Source: Chryseobacterium glaciei (GTDB taxonomy: Bacteria > Bacteroidota > Bacteroidia > Flavobacteriales > Weeksellaceae). Taken from it: 64,000 bases of DNA. The notes beneath the pieces are model-generated. The model saw only the letters and a program-made list of their open reading frames with translations. It ran no database searches and had not been told where the DNA came from. Where the stretch lies: positions 3,357,001-3,421,000 of the forward strand of contig NZ_CP015199.1 of the NCBI RefSeq assembly GCF_001648155.1, written 5' to 3'. The translations under genes and the position numbers were made by a program. This document shows positions 23,551-31,574 of this stretch, in pieces (the stretch's first letter is position 1; each line of letters opens with the position of its first letter).

Positions 23551-24555
23551 ATGAAAGCAGAATATTTTAAATATTTATTAGAATTCAAGCGCCCGAGTGG
23601 AACATCTCGCGGCGTTTTGTATGAAAAGGAAACTTTTATTCTTGAAATTTCAGAAAATGAAAAAAAAGGAGTGGGAGAATGTGCCATTTTCAGAGGATTA
23701 AGTTTTGATGACAGACCGGATTATGAAGAGAAACTGCAATGGCTTTGTGAAAATATTCAAAAAGATTCTGAATTTTTAAAGGAAGAATTAAAAGAATTTC
23801 CATCCATTTGGTTTGGGTATGAACAATCTGTTTTGAACCTAAAACATGGCGAAAATCTTTATTTTCCAAGTGAATTTACAGAAGGTAAGTCTCCAATAAT
23901 TATCAACGGCTTGATCTGGATGGGTGACATTCATTATATGGAAGAGCAGATTCAGGAGAAACTTGAAAAAGGCTTTCATTGTATTAAATTAAAAATTGGT
24001 GTTGATTGGAAATCCGAACATGAAGTTCTTCAAAAACTAAGAGAAAAGTTCTCGAAAGAGAAATTGGAACTGCGAGTTGATGCAAACGGTGGCTTCAACA
24101 AAGAAGAAGCAAAAGTTGTTTTACAGCAATTGGCAGATTTAGATATTCACTCAATTGAGCAACCCATAAAAGCCGGTAATTGGATTGATATGGCAGAATT
24201 ATGCGCCGAAACACCAACTCCGATCGCATTAGACGAAGAATTAATTGGAATTATTGATTTTAACGAAAAAAAGAAACTTTTACAAACAATAAATCCTCAG
24301 TATATCATATTAAAACCAGCTTTGGTTGGAGGTTTTTCCAGTTCTGATGAATGGATTTCTCTTGCGGAAGAACTCAATATTGGTTGGTGGATTACATCAG
24401 CTCTTGAAAGTAATATTGGATTGAATGCGATTGCTCAGTATACTTTTACCAAAAAAAATCCAATGCCTCAAGGTTTGGGCACAGGATCTTTGTTTGTCAA
24501 TAATTTTGAATCCGATTTGGAACTCAGAAATGAGCTGTTATGGTTCAAAATATAA
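23551..24555 (+). CDS. menC: o-Succinylbenzoate synthase (enolase superfamily)
   Basis: A 334-residue member of the enolase superfamily. Catalytic features are CIKLKIG (K-x-K acid/base), LRVDANGGF (first metal Asp), SIEQPI (Glu), IALDEELIG (Asp) and YIILKPAL (Lys). The ending WWITSALESNIGLNAIAQY is characteristic of MenC and related enzymes. It makes o-succinylbenzoate for menaquinone. Dipeptide epimerases and muconate enzymes share the fold, but the SALESNIGL motif and the presence of menF in this window favour menC. It starts immediately at the fbp stop and converges on the small GG-leader gene. Confidence 0.85.
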   Translation: MKAEYFKYLLEFKRPSGTSRGVLYEKETFILEISENEKKGVGECAIFRGLSFDDRPDYEEKLQWLCENIQKDSEFLKEELKEFPSIWFGYEQSVLNLKHGENLYFPSEFTEGKSPIIINGLIWMGDIHYMEEQIQEKLEKGFHCIKLKIGVDWKSEHEVLQKLREKFSKEKLELRVDANGGFNKEEAKVVLQQLADLDIHSIEQPIKAGNWIDMAELCAETPTPIALDEELIGIIDFNEKKKLLQTINPQYIILKPALVGGFSSSDEWISLAEELNIGWWITSALESNIGLNAIAQYTFTKKNPMPQGLGTGSLFVNNFESDLELRNELLWFKI

Positions 24556-24569
24556 CTGAGAAAAGTTTA

Positions 24570-24737
24570 CTAGCATAATGGAGCAGGTGAATCTGGACAG
24601 GTAGTATTGCCGCAGTAGTCGGGAGCCCAAGATCTACAGCACATAGCAGCTGGATTCCAATTGTTACATCCAAGAGGTGGTCTTCCTCCTTTAATTGTTT
24701 TTAATTTTTCTCTTTGGATTTTTTGTAGATTTTTCAT
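24570..24737 (-). CDS. Bacteriocin-like peptide precursor with double-glycine leader
   Basis: A 55-residue frame: leader MKNLQKIQREKLKTIKGG, then a 37-residue core with six Cys (24, 33, 34, 42, 47, 55), three Pro-rich spots and three Trp. The leader has the KNLxKxxREKLKxIxGG shape of class II bacteriocin and RiPP precursors and of the small 'bacteriocin-like' proteins frequent in Chryseobacterium. Cleavage after GG by a C39-peptidase ABC exporter is expected. No exporter, modifying enzyme or immunity gene is next to it, so such functions must come from elsewhere. It is convergent with menC (14 bp between the stops). Whether the product is antimicrobial is unknown. Confidence 0.75.
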   Translation of the reverse strand: MKNLQKIQREKLKTIKGGRPPLGCNNWNPAAMCCRSWAPDYCGNTTCPDSPAPLC

Positions 24738-25171
24738 AATGAATACTTTAATTTGATTTGTAAAGTAAATATGAAGGTCTTTTTTTTAATATGCAATATT
24801 TTTAACTTTAATTAACACTCTATTGTGTGAAATAAAATATATTGATTCTATTAAATAGTAAAAAAAGATAACTACCAATGCTCTATAAAACATTGGAGTC
24901 AAATTAATAACTAAGAATATTTTTTTGAAATAGTAATTTTATAATCGGATAATTTATAGTTTTTGAGTTAATAATCAGTTCGTTAAATCACATCTTTTAC
25001 AAAAATTGCTTTCTTAATATATTGTAATAAATAAGAAAACTTGCTTTTAACTTTTTTCATGATAAAAAATTTAGTATTTCTCTGTTTAATGATTTTGCAA
25101 TCTTTATGCCAACATGAGCACTTGTTTTAGGGTTTAACATAAGGCTTTACGATATGATTAATTTTAATGTA
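24738..25171. other. AT-rich intergenic region upstream of the GG-leader gene
   Basis: A 434-bp space of about 75-80% AT. It should hold the promoter for the peptide on the minus strand; TACTTTAC near 24762 is the best but weak -7 candidate. A 23-residue plus-strand frame (25059-25130, MIKNLVFLCLMILQSLCQ...) reads like a signal peptide cut short by a stop, perhaps the remnant of a secreted protein. No RNA structure stands out. Confidence 0.35.
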
Positions 25172-26305
25172 TTATTGTGAAATAATTGTGAAAATATTTT
25201 CGTTATTCTTTAATCTGGTGGTGATTAGATTCCTATCCACACCATATAAATTTTGAAAAATATCATTTTGTACTTGTGAACTGGAGAGATATCCCCAATG
25301 ATTTCCGATGTCATATTTCAAACCACTCAATACATCATCCTCTACAAAAGTACAGTCGATAATAGAAACAATATCTTTGAATTTTTGAATGTCACTCGGC
25401 CCATTTTTGCCTAGTCGTGGTGTTAAAATATTTTTAGTAAACTGCGAAATTCCAAGAATAGTGTCTTTTCTGTTTAAATAAATAGAAATTCGATTCGCCA
25501 GCAAAGGAAGTTTATTAAATGAATCTTCAGAGTCCTCAAAAACTTTATAAGTAACATCAGAATTCAATAATAAAACCTGATCGATAACTCTCAAAATATT
25601 TTCTTTTTTCAAACTGTACAACATACTTTGAAGCACCCGATTTCCCATAGAATGAGCCATCAAATGAATTCTCTGATTGCAGGGAACGAGATCACGATTC
25701 GAAAAAATATCCTTTAAAAATTGAGTATAAAAGTAAAATAATCTCATCAACGAAGCTCCAGAATTAATGCTCGAAGCCTTATCATCAAAATAAGTCATAG
25801 GAACAATGCTGCTCGAAGCCGGCCAGCTCACAAATAAAATATGCTGAATAGGCGATGCCGGATTATCAATGAACAATTTTTTAAGATCAACAATTGCTTT
25901 CAACTCATCATCAAAATCATAAGCATAGCCATGAATAAATATCAAAACATCACTTCTATCCTTTGTAGAAGACATATCTTTATATAATTCATAGAACATT
26001 CTTTGGCTTCCGCCGAGATTATTGGCTGTTAAAGTGGATTTTTTGATGCCCTTTTCATTTAATAAAACGTCCAGAACATCCTGATAACCTTGTTTTTCAG
26101 GTTCGGAAAATAGTTTATAGTTTACAATATTTAGGTTGGTGTAGTCTTTTTTCTTTTTTGCTGTAGAAGTAGGTTCCTTATAGTTATCAAAATCACATTT
26201 TGCTATCCTGAAATTAGGAATAGAGTATTCATCATTAGAAAATGAATCTACTTTTTCACCTTTATGGCGAACAATTTTTCGATTGCTTAGGATATAAACA
26301 GCCAT
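25172..26305 (-). CDS. Alpha/beta hydrolase of the DUF900 type
   Basis: A 377-residue protein without signal peptide. The hydrolase core is visible: strand and oxyanion loop VLIFIHGYAYDFDD, HILFVSWPASS, nucleophile elbow RIHLMAHSMGNRVLQSML and a late His candidate near the end (NHWGYLS). DUF900 proteins are lipase/esterase-like enzymes of unknown substrate. The N-terminal 120 residues are charged and not recognised. It is monocistronic, divergent from glnS. Function is limited to 'probable serine hydrolase'. Confidence 0.7.
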   Translation of the reverse strand: MAVYILSNRKIVRHKGEKVDSFSNDEYSIPNFRIAKCDFDNYKEPTSTAKKKKDYTNLNIVNYKLFSEPEKQGYQDVLDVLLNEKGIKKSTLTANNLGGSQRMFYELYKDMSSTKDRSDVLIFIHGYAYDFDDELKAIVDLKKLFIDNPASPIQHILFVSWPASSSIVPMTYFDDKASSINSGASLMRLFYFYTQFLKDIFSNRDLVPCNQRIHLMAHSMGNRVLQSMLYSLKKENILRVIDQVLLLNSDVTYKVFEDSEDSFNKLPLLANRISIYLNRKDTILGISQFTKNILTPRLGKNGPSDIQKFKDIVSIIDCTFVEDDVLSGLKYDIGNHWGYLSSSQVQNDIFQNLYGVDRNLITTRLKNNENIFTIISQ

Positions 26306-26417
26306 GTTGTTGTTATTTGAGAAACGGGTTCTTAGTTAATTCTAAGTTAAATAAAAATATTGAATTATTAACAATTATAGTTTTAAATTATAATTTCCGT
26401 AAACCCTTAAAATTTCC

Positions 26418-26425
26418 TAAATTTG
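26418..26425 (+). promoter_or_regulatory. Probable -7 box of the glnS promoter
   Basis: TAAATTTG fits TAnnTTTG exactly; TTCCG stands 18 bp upstream as a weak -33 element. Start of transcription near 26431 would give a leader of about 33 bases before the chosen glnS ATG, which supports that start. Confidence 0.5.
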
Positions 26426-26463
26426 CAAATTGTTGTATAATGCGACATATAAAGCGAATTTTA

Positions 26464-28137
26464 ATGGAAGAAGAAAAAAAATCTCTCAATTTTATTGAGC
26501 AAATTATAGAAGATGATTTGGCAAACGGTCTTAAAAATGATCAGATCCGTTTCCGTTTTCCGCCTGAGCCAAACGGTTATCTGCATGTAGGTCACACAAA
26601 AGCGATCTGCATCAACTTCGGTTTGGGTGAAAAATACAATGCTCCCGTAAACCTTCGTTTCGACGATACGAACCCTGAAAAAGAAGAGCAGGAATTTGTA
26701 GATTCTATCATGAAAGACGTTGAATGGTTAGGTTTTAAGTGGGATAAAGTTTTGTATGCATCAGACTACTTCCAGCAGCTTTATGATTGGGCAGTTCAGT
26801 TGATTAAAGATAAAAAAGCTTATGTTGATGAGCAGCCATCTCAAACCATTACAGAACAAAGAAAAAATCCTGCAGAGCCGGGAGTTGAATCTCCGTTCAG
26901 AAATCGTCCTGTAGAAGAATCTTTAGATTTGTTCGAAAGGATGAAAAATGGTGAATTCGAAAGCGGTTCAATGTCTCTTCGTGCAAAAATCGACATGGTT
27001 TCGCCAAATATGAATATGCGTGACCCTGTTATGTATAGAATTTTGAATAAACCTCACCACAGAACCGGAACAGATTGGAAAATTTATCCAATGTATGACT
27101 GGGCTCATGGTGAATCTGATTATATCGAACAAATTTCGCACTCGCTTTGTTCTTTAGAGTTTGAAAACCACAGACCGCTTTACAACTGGTATTTAGATCA
27201 GGTATATGAAGAAGGAAGGGTTAAAAATAAGCAAAGAGAATTTGCAAGGATGAATGTTTCTTACATGATCACTTCCAAAAGGAAATTGCAAAGGCTTGTT
27301 GCTGAAAATGCAGTAACCGGATGGGATGATCCAAGAATGCCTACGATTTCCGGAATGAGAAGAAAAGGTTTTACGCCTACTTCCATCAGGAATTTTATTG
27401 ATAAAGTAGGAGTTGCAAAAAGGGAAAACTTAATTGAAATTCAATTATTGGATTTCTGTGTTCGTGAAGACCTTAATAAAGTAGCTAAACGTGTGATGGC
27501 AGTGGTTGATCCAGTCAAATTGGTGATTGAGAACTATCCTGAAGGAAACGAAGAGTGGTTAGAAACTGAAAACAATCCTGAGCAGGAAAATGCAGGAACT
27601 AGACAAGTTCCTTTTTCAAGAGAATTATATATTGAGCGTGAAGACTTTAAAGAAGAAGCGAACAATAAATTCTTTAGGTTGAAATTAGGCGGAGAAGTCC
27701 GTTTAAAATCTGCTTACATCATCAAAGCTGAAAGAGTGGAGAAGGATGAAAACGGAGAAATCACAACAATTTATGCTTCTTATGACGAAAAATCTAAGTC
27801 AGGAAGCGGAACAGAGGAAAGTTTAAGAAAAGTAAAAGGTACGCTGCATTGGGTGTCTGCGAAACACGCACTTCCTGTAGATGTAAGAATTTACAATCAT
27901 TTATTCACTGTGGAACAGCCTGATGCTGAGAAAGATGTGGATTTTTTGAATTTCATTAATCCTGAATCTGTTTCTACAATTAAAGGTTTTGCTGAACCTA
28001 GTTTAAAAGATGTTGCTGTTGGAGAACCTCTTCAATTCCAGAGAATTGGATATTTTACGAAAGATCAGGATTCTACGGATACTACGTTGGTATTCAACCG
28101 TACTGTAACACTAAAAGACTCTTATAAGCCGGAGTAA
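26464..28137 (+). CDS. glnS: Glutaminyl-tRNA synthetase
   Basis: A 557-residue class I synthetase; the frame is open further upstream, but the ATG at 26464 (MEEEKKSLNFIE) gives the family's normal length and follows a -7 box. Signatures are PPEPNGYLHVGHTKA (HIGH motif, H41/H44), RFDDTNPEKE, GTDWKIYPMYDWAHG and SKRKLQRLV (KMSKS equivalent). The C-terminal anticodon-binding beta barrels follow (from about 345). It charges tRNA-Gln directly. A good terminator follows. Confidence 0.96.
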   Translation: MEEEKKSLNFIEQIIEDDLANGLKNDQIRFRFPPEPNGYLHVGHTKAICINFGLGEKYNAPVNLRFDDTNPEKEEQEFVDSIMKDVEWLGFKWDKVLYASDYFQQLYDWAVQLIKDKKAYVDEQPSQTITEQRKNPAEPGVESPFRNRPVEESLDLFERMKNGEFESGSMSLRAKIDMVSPNMNMRDPVMYRILNKPHHRTGTDWKIYPMYDWAHGESDYIEQISHSLCSLEFENHRPLYNWYLDQVYEEGRVKNKQREFARMNVSYMITSKRKLQRLVAENAVTGWDDPRMPTISGMRRKGFTPTSIRNFIDKVGVAKRENLIEIQLLDFCVREDLNKVAKRVMAVVDPVKLVIENYPEGNEEWLETENNPEQENAGTRQVPFSRELYIEREDFKEEANNKFFRLKLGGEVRLKSAYIIKAERVEKDENGEITTIYASYDEKSKSGSGTEESLRKVKGTLHWVSAKHALPVDVRIYNHLFTVEQPDAEKDVDFLNFINPESVSTIKGFAEPSLKDVAVGEPLQFQRIGYFTKDQDSTDTTLVFNRTVTLKDSYKPE

Positions 28138-28163
28138 AAATTTATTTATATCAATATAAATGA

Positions 28164-28197
28164 AACAGGGCTTAATTTTTTAAGTCCTGTTTTTTTG
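28164..28197 (+). terminator. Terminator after glnS
   Basis: AACAGGGCTTAA pairs with TTAAGTCCTGTT (one G-T pair) around a T-rich loop and is followed by T6. Confidence 0.75.
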
Positions 28198-28291
28198 TTT
28201 TAAACACTAAAAAAACGAATATTCTCACAAATTGCACAATCCAGATTTTTGTTATTCGTGAAAAAAACTAGAGCCATTAGTGTTTAAACTC

Positions 28292-28341
28292 AAAGAGCCC
28301 CGAAGGGACGACTTAACAAAGAATAGGATAAAATCCTATTT
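28292..28341. repeat. Intergenic repeat-like element
   Basis: AAGAGCCCCGAAGGGACGAC is a GC-rich patch unlike the flanking AT-rich DNA. It is followed by the palindrome AATAGGAT-AAA-ATCCTATT. Similar AGCCCCGAAGGG-type intergenic elements are, to my knowledge, scattered in Chryseobacterium and Elizabethkingia genomes. Only one clear copy is in the window, so the repeat nature is inference. Confidence 0.35.
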
Positions 28342-28358
28342 AATTAAAAAGAAAAATC

Positions 28359-29594
28359 GTGAAATTAATAAACATATATACAAATTCATTCAAAGGACTT
28401 TCCGAGGAAAGTTGGATGCTCGCGTTGGTAATGCTCATCAACCGTGCGGGCTCTATGGTACTTCCGTTTTTGGGAGTTTACATGACGAGCCATTTACATT
28501 TTAGCATAGAAAATACAGGAATTGTTTTAAGCTTTTTCGGAATCGGATCTGTAATTGGATCTTGGTTGGGAGGATTTATAACGGATAGAATAGGGGAGTA
28601 TAAAGTTCAGTATATGAGCTTGTTATTAAGTGTACCGTTGTTTTGTTTAATTCCAATTTTTAAAACAGAAGTTGGAGTGGCAGCAATCATTTTACTGCAA
28701 AGTATTGTAAGTGATACATTTCGTCCTGCCAACTCGGTGGCGATTACAAAATATGCAAAACCCGAAAATATAACGAGAGCATTTTCATTGAACCGTATGG
28801 CGGTCAATTTGGGATTCTCCGTTGGCCCTGCTTTGGGAGGGATTTTATCTGCTATTTCTTACAATTTTTTATTTTACAGTAATGCTTTAGCGGCTTTACT
28901 GGCTGGGATATTGTACATTTCTTTCTTTTATAAACGAAATAAATTAGCAAAAGTAAAAATCACAAAAGTGAAAGAAGCAATTGAGGTTAAAAAAGAAAAC
29001 TCGCCTTATCGAGATGGTAAGTTCTTGATCTACTGTTTCTTTTGCTTGCTATTTTCGATGTGCTTTTTTCAGTTATTTAGCACGTTGACAATATTTTACA
29101 AAGATGTTGCAAAGCTGAGCCAGGAAAATATCGGTTACATTTTAGGATATAGCGGTTTTCTTATCGTTTTACTCGAAATGGGATTTGTACAGATTGCTGA
29201 AAAGTATTTTAATCTGGCTTTTACCATGCTTTTCGGGACTTTCATTTGTGGAATTGCCTATGCAATGATGGCTTTTGATTATAGCATAATCACGTTGATC
29301 ATCTCGATGACAGTACTTTGTATCGGAGAAATTTGGACGTTGCCTTTCATGTCAACAATCACAGCAAAACGTTCCGGAAAAAATAATAAAGGAGCTTATA
29401 TGGGCCTGAACGGGATTTCTTTTTCTGCAGCATTCATCATTACTCCGTATTTGGGAACTTTGCTGGCCGAGAAGTTTGGATTTAATGCTTTGTGGATCGG
29501 AACCGGAGTTTTAGCAACATTTATTGCAATCGCATTTTACTTTATTGTTCCTTGGATGTTGAAAGATAATAGAGAACTTGATGAAGTAATATAA
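28359..29594 (+). CDS. MFS transporter
   Basis: A 411-residue, 12-span major facilitator. The loop between spans 2 and 3 has the MFS signature GGFITDRIGEYKVQYM (G-x-x-x-D-R-x-G), and span 1 starts at LALVMLINRAGSMVLPFLG. The split into two halves is visible, with a charged central loop (KVKITKVKEAIEVKKEN). The pattern 'INRaGsmvlPFLgvYl' is typical of MdtH/YceL-like carriers and oligopeptide-like exporters; the substrate is unknown. The start is GTG with a TAA just upstream in frame; the next Met is 19 residues in, so GTG is preferred. Confidence 0.85.
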   Translation: MKLINIYTNSFKGLSEESWMLALVMLINRAGSMVLPFLGVYMTSHLHFSIENTGIVLSFFGIGSVIGSWLGGFITDRIGEYKVQYMSLLLSVPLFCLIPIFKTEVGVAAIILLQSIVSDTFRPANSVAITKYAKPENITRAFSLNRMAVNLGFSVGPALGGILSAISYNFLFYSNALAALLAGILYISFFYKRNKLAKVKITKVKEAIEVKKENSPYRDGKFLIYCFFCLLFSMCFFQLFSTLTIFYKDVAKLSQENIGYILGYSGFLIVLLEMGFVQIAEKYFNLAFTMLFGTFICGIAYAMMAFDYSIITLIISMTVLCIGEIWTLPFMSTITAKRSGKNNKGAYMGLNGISFSAAFIITPYLGTLLAEKFGFNALWIGTGVLATFIAIAFYFIVPWMLKDNRELDEVI

Positions 29595-29626
29595 ATATTT
29601 ACAAGATTAGGTTTAATTAATAGTAT

Positions 29627-29667
29627 ATTCTCCGAGACAGTTATCTGTTTTGGAGAATGTTTTTTAT
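29627..29667 (+). terminator. Terminator after the MFS gene
   Basis: ATTCTCC/GGAGAAT with an inner GACAG/CTGTT stem and TTAT loop, followed by GTTTTTTAT. The 3' arm reaches into the last codons of the convergent ypdA gene. Confidence 0.65.
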
Positions 29668-30606
29668 AATCATTTCTGCATGAATTCTTGAATTCTCTAT
29701 AAACCAAAGATGCGTGTCTTTTCCGCCACAGACAACGCCTGCCAAATAAAGATTTTTGATATTTGTTTCCATTGTTTCCGCATGATAGATCGGGTTTAAA
29801 CAATCTCCCTGCAAATCAATTCCTGAATTTTTTAAAAATTCAAAGTCAGGAAGATAGCCTGTCATCGCCAACACAAAATCATTTTCAATTTCATGAATTT
29901 GTCCGTTTTCGTCTTTAAAAATAACGGAGCTTTTCTTTATTTCAATAATTTCAGAATTAAAATGAGCAGTAATATTTCCTTCAGCTATTCTGTTTTCAAT
30001 ATCAGGTTTCACCCAATATTTTACATTTTTAGATATTTCAGAATGACGAATAATCATCGTGACTTCAGCTCCTTTTCTATACGTTTCCAACGCTGCATCT
30101 ACAGATGAATTGCTAGAGCCCACAACTACAATTTTTTGCTTTGCATAAGGATAAGGTTCAGTATAATAATGTTTTACTTTTTTCAGATTTTCCCCAGGAA
30201 TATCCATCAGATTTGGAATATCATAGAATCCTGTTGAGATAATTACATTTTTAGCTAAATATTCTCTTTTAGAAGTTTTAACTTTAAAAATATCATCATT
30301 TTTAGAAACATTTAGAACTTTTTCATACAGATTAATATTGATATTTTTCTGTCTTGCAATTCCTTGATAATATTCCAAAGCATCTTGTCTTCCTGGTTTT
30401 GGAGAGGTTGTAATAAATAGAATTTCGTCGATTTCTAGCTTTTCAGCAGTTGAAAAAAATCGCATATATAAAGGATAATTGTATAAAGAATTTACAATGG
30501 TTCCTTTTTCTATAATTAAATAATTCAGGTTGTTTTTTTTAGCTTCAAGAGCGCAATTAAGTCCAATCGGACCGGCTCCAACAATAAGAATATCTAGAAT
30601 TTCCAT
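29641..30606 (-). CDS. ypdA: YpdA-type putative bacillithiol disulfide reductase
   Basis: A 321-residue FAD/NADPH pyridine-nucleotide oxidoreductase. The FAD motif is LIVGAGPIGLNCALEA at the N-terminus, the NADPH motif is VVGSSNSSVDAALE, and FVLAMTGYLPDFEFL is the late FAD contact. Segments such as YMRFFSTAEKLEI and KPGRQDALEYY are characteristic of YpdA. There is no CxxC redox pair, as in YpdA, which reduces bacillithiol disulfide with NADPH. Flavobacteriia are known to have the bsh genes. Family call is good; the in vivo substrate is inferred. It converges on the MFS gene. Confidence 0.82.
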   Translation of the reverse strand: MEILDILIVGAGPIGLNCALEAKKNNLNYLIIEKGTIVNSLYNYPLYMRFFSTAEKLEIDEILFITTSPKPGRQDALEYYQGIARQKNININLYEKVLNVSKNDDIFKVKTSKREYLAKNVIISTGFYDIPNLMDIPGENLKKVKHYYTEPYPYAKQKIVVVGSSNSSVDAALETYRKGAEVTMIIRHSEISKNVKYWVKPDIENRIAEGNITAHFNSEIIEIKKSSVIFKDENGQIHEIENDFVLAMTGYLPDFEFLKNSGIDLQGDCLNPIYHAETMETNIKNLYLAGVVCGGKDTHLWFIENSRIHAEMIIKNILQNR

Positions 30607-30687
30607 ATAACAAATGTACGAAAAAGTGCTAAGCAGAAAGCTTTAAGCCCTAAGCTAAAAACTATATTCACAATAATTAAAGTCTAT

Positions 30688-30719
30688 CCAAACTCTAAAA
30701 TCCTCAAACCGTCAAACTC
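30688..30719. repeat. 8-bp tandem repeat, four imperfect units
   Basis: CCAAACTC-TAAAATCC-TCAAACCG-TCAAACTC, a period of 8. The reverse complement units (GAGTTTGA type) are the same family as the five units inside the glycosyltransferase gene at 32124-32163. It lies in the space between ypdA and the next lipoprotein gene. Confidence 0.55.
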
Positions 30720-30765
30720 AGATCTGGCATCACTTTTGGTCATTTTCATTAATTACTATTAAAAA

Positions 30766-31404
30766 ATGAAAAAAATATTACTATCCATATTCGTTGTAAG
30801 TCTTGTGGCTTGTAAAAAAGAATCGAGCAAACCTGCTGACCACAAGGTTGATTCTACAACTCAAACGACTGTCCAAACTTCAAATCCTAGTCAGACTATC
30901 ATAACCAGAGAAGAAATCATAAAAGAAGCTAATGACGAGGTCTTGAAAACCCTTAAAAATAAAGATTATAAAAGATTTGCAGAATTTATTCATCCTGAAA
31001 AAGGAGTTAGATTTTCAATGTATGCTTTCGTAGATCCAAAAGAGGATAAGCAATTTTCCAAAACTGATTTTGAAAAATATCAACCAACGAAAACTCTTTT
31101 CACTTGGGGGTCTTATGACGGTTCGGGAGATCCTTATAGAGCAACAATTAATGACTATTTAGGAAAATGGGTGTTCTCAAAAGACTTTACTGCGTCTCAA
31201 TTTTCTTTGGATAAATTTCAGGGTGGTGGAAATTCTTTAAACAATTTAGAAAAAACGTATCCTAAACTTAATTTCACGGAAAATTATATCAAAGGCACCG
31301 AAAAAAATGGCGAAATGGATTGGAAAACACTTCGTTTTGTATTTGAAGAATTTAAAGGAAAGTATTATTTAGTTGGAGTGATTAACGACCAATGGACTAT
31401 TTAA
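30766..31404 (+). CDS. Lipoprotein of unknown function
   Basis: A 212-residue protein with a lipoprotein signal (LLSIFVVSLVACKKE, Cys16), followed by a Ser/Thr/Gln-rich linker and a domain of about 160 residues. The latter (ITREEIIKEANDEVLKTLKN, FAEFIHPEKGVRFSMYAFVD, TLFTWGSYDGSGDPYRATIND) looks like a small alpha/beta fold as in NTF2-like proteins, ending LRFVFEEFKGKYYLVGVIND. I recognise no named family. The Lys after the anchoring Cys allows outer-membrane location. Confidence 0.7.
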   Translation: MKKILLSIFVVSLVACKKESSKPADHKVDSTTQTTVQTSNPSQTIITREEIIKEANDEVLKTLKNKDYKRFAEFIHPEKGVRFSMYAFVDPKEDKQFSKTDFEKYQPTKTLFTWGSYDGSGDPYRATINDYLGKWVFSKDFTASQFSLDKFQGGGNSLNNLEKTYPKLNFTENYIKGTEKNGEMDWKTLRFVFEEFKGKYYLVGVINDQWTI

Positions 31405-31574
31405 TTTTTTTTGATATAAACGCAAAGTTTTTAATTAGACCCTATTTATTTTAAGGAAGCTAAGAAAGGCGATAAAGTCGCTGATGAAGTAAGCTTAATC
31501 AAATCAATGAAATTGATTAGTTTCTTTGCCTTCTTAAAAAAGGAGTATTATGAATAAATCTTTGCGTCAAAAAA

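Noticed and set aside
25059..25130. 23-residue frame resembling a signal peptide
   Set aside because: It stops right after the signal-like part; more likely a gene remnant or chance than a functional peptide. Mentioned under the intergenic entry only.
28280..28504. 74-codon frame at the start of the MFS gene
   Set aside because: It runs through the GC-rich repeat and overlaps the MFS gene in another frame; no protein features.
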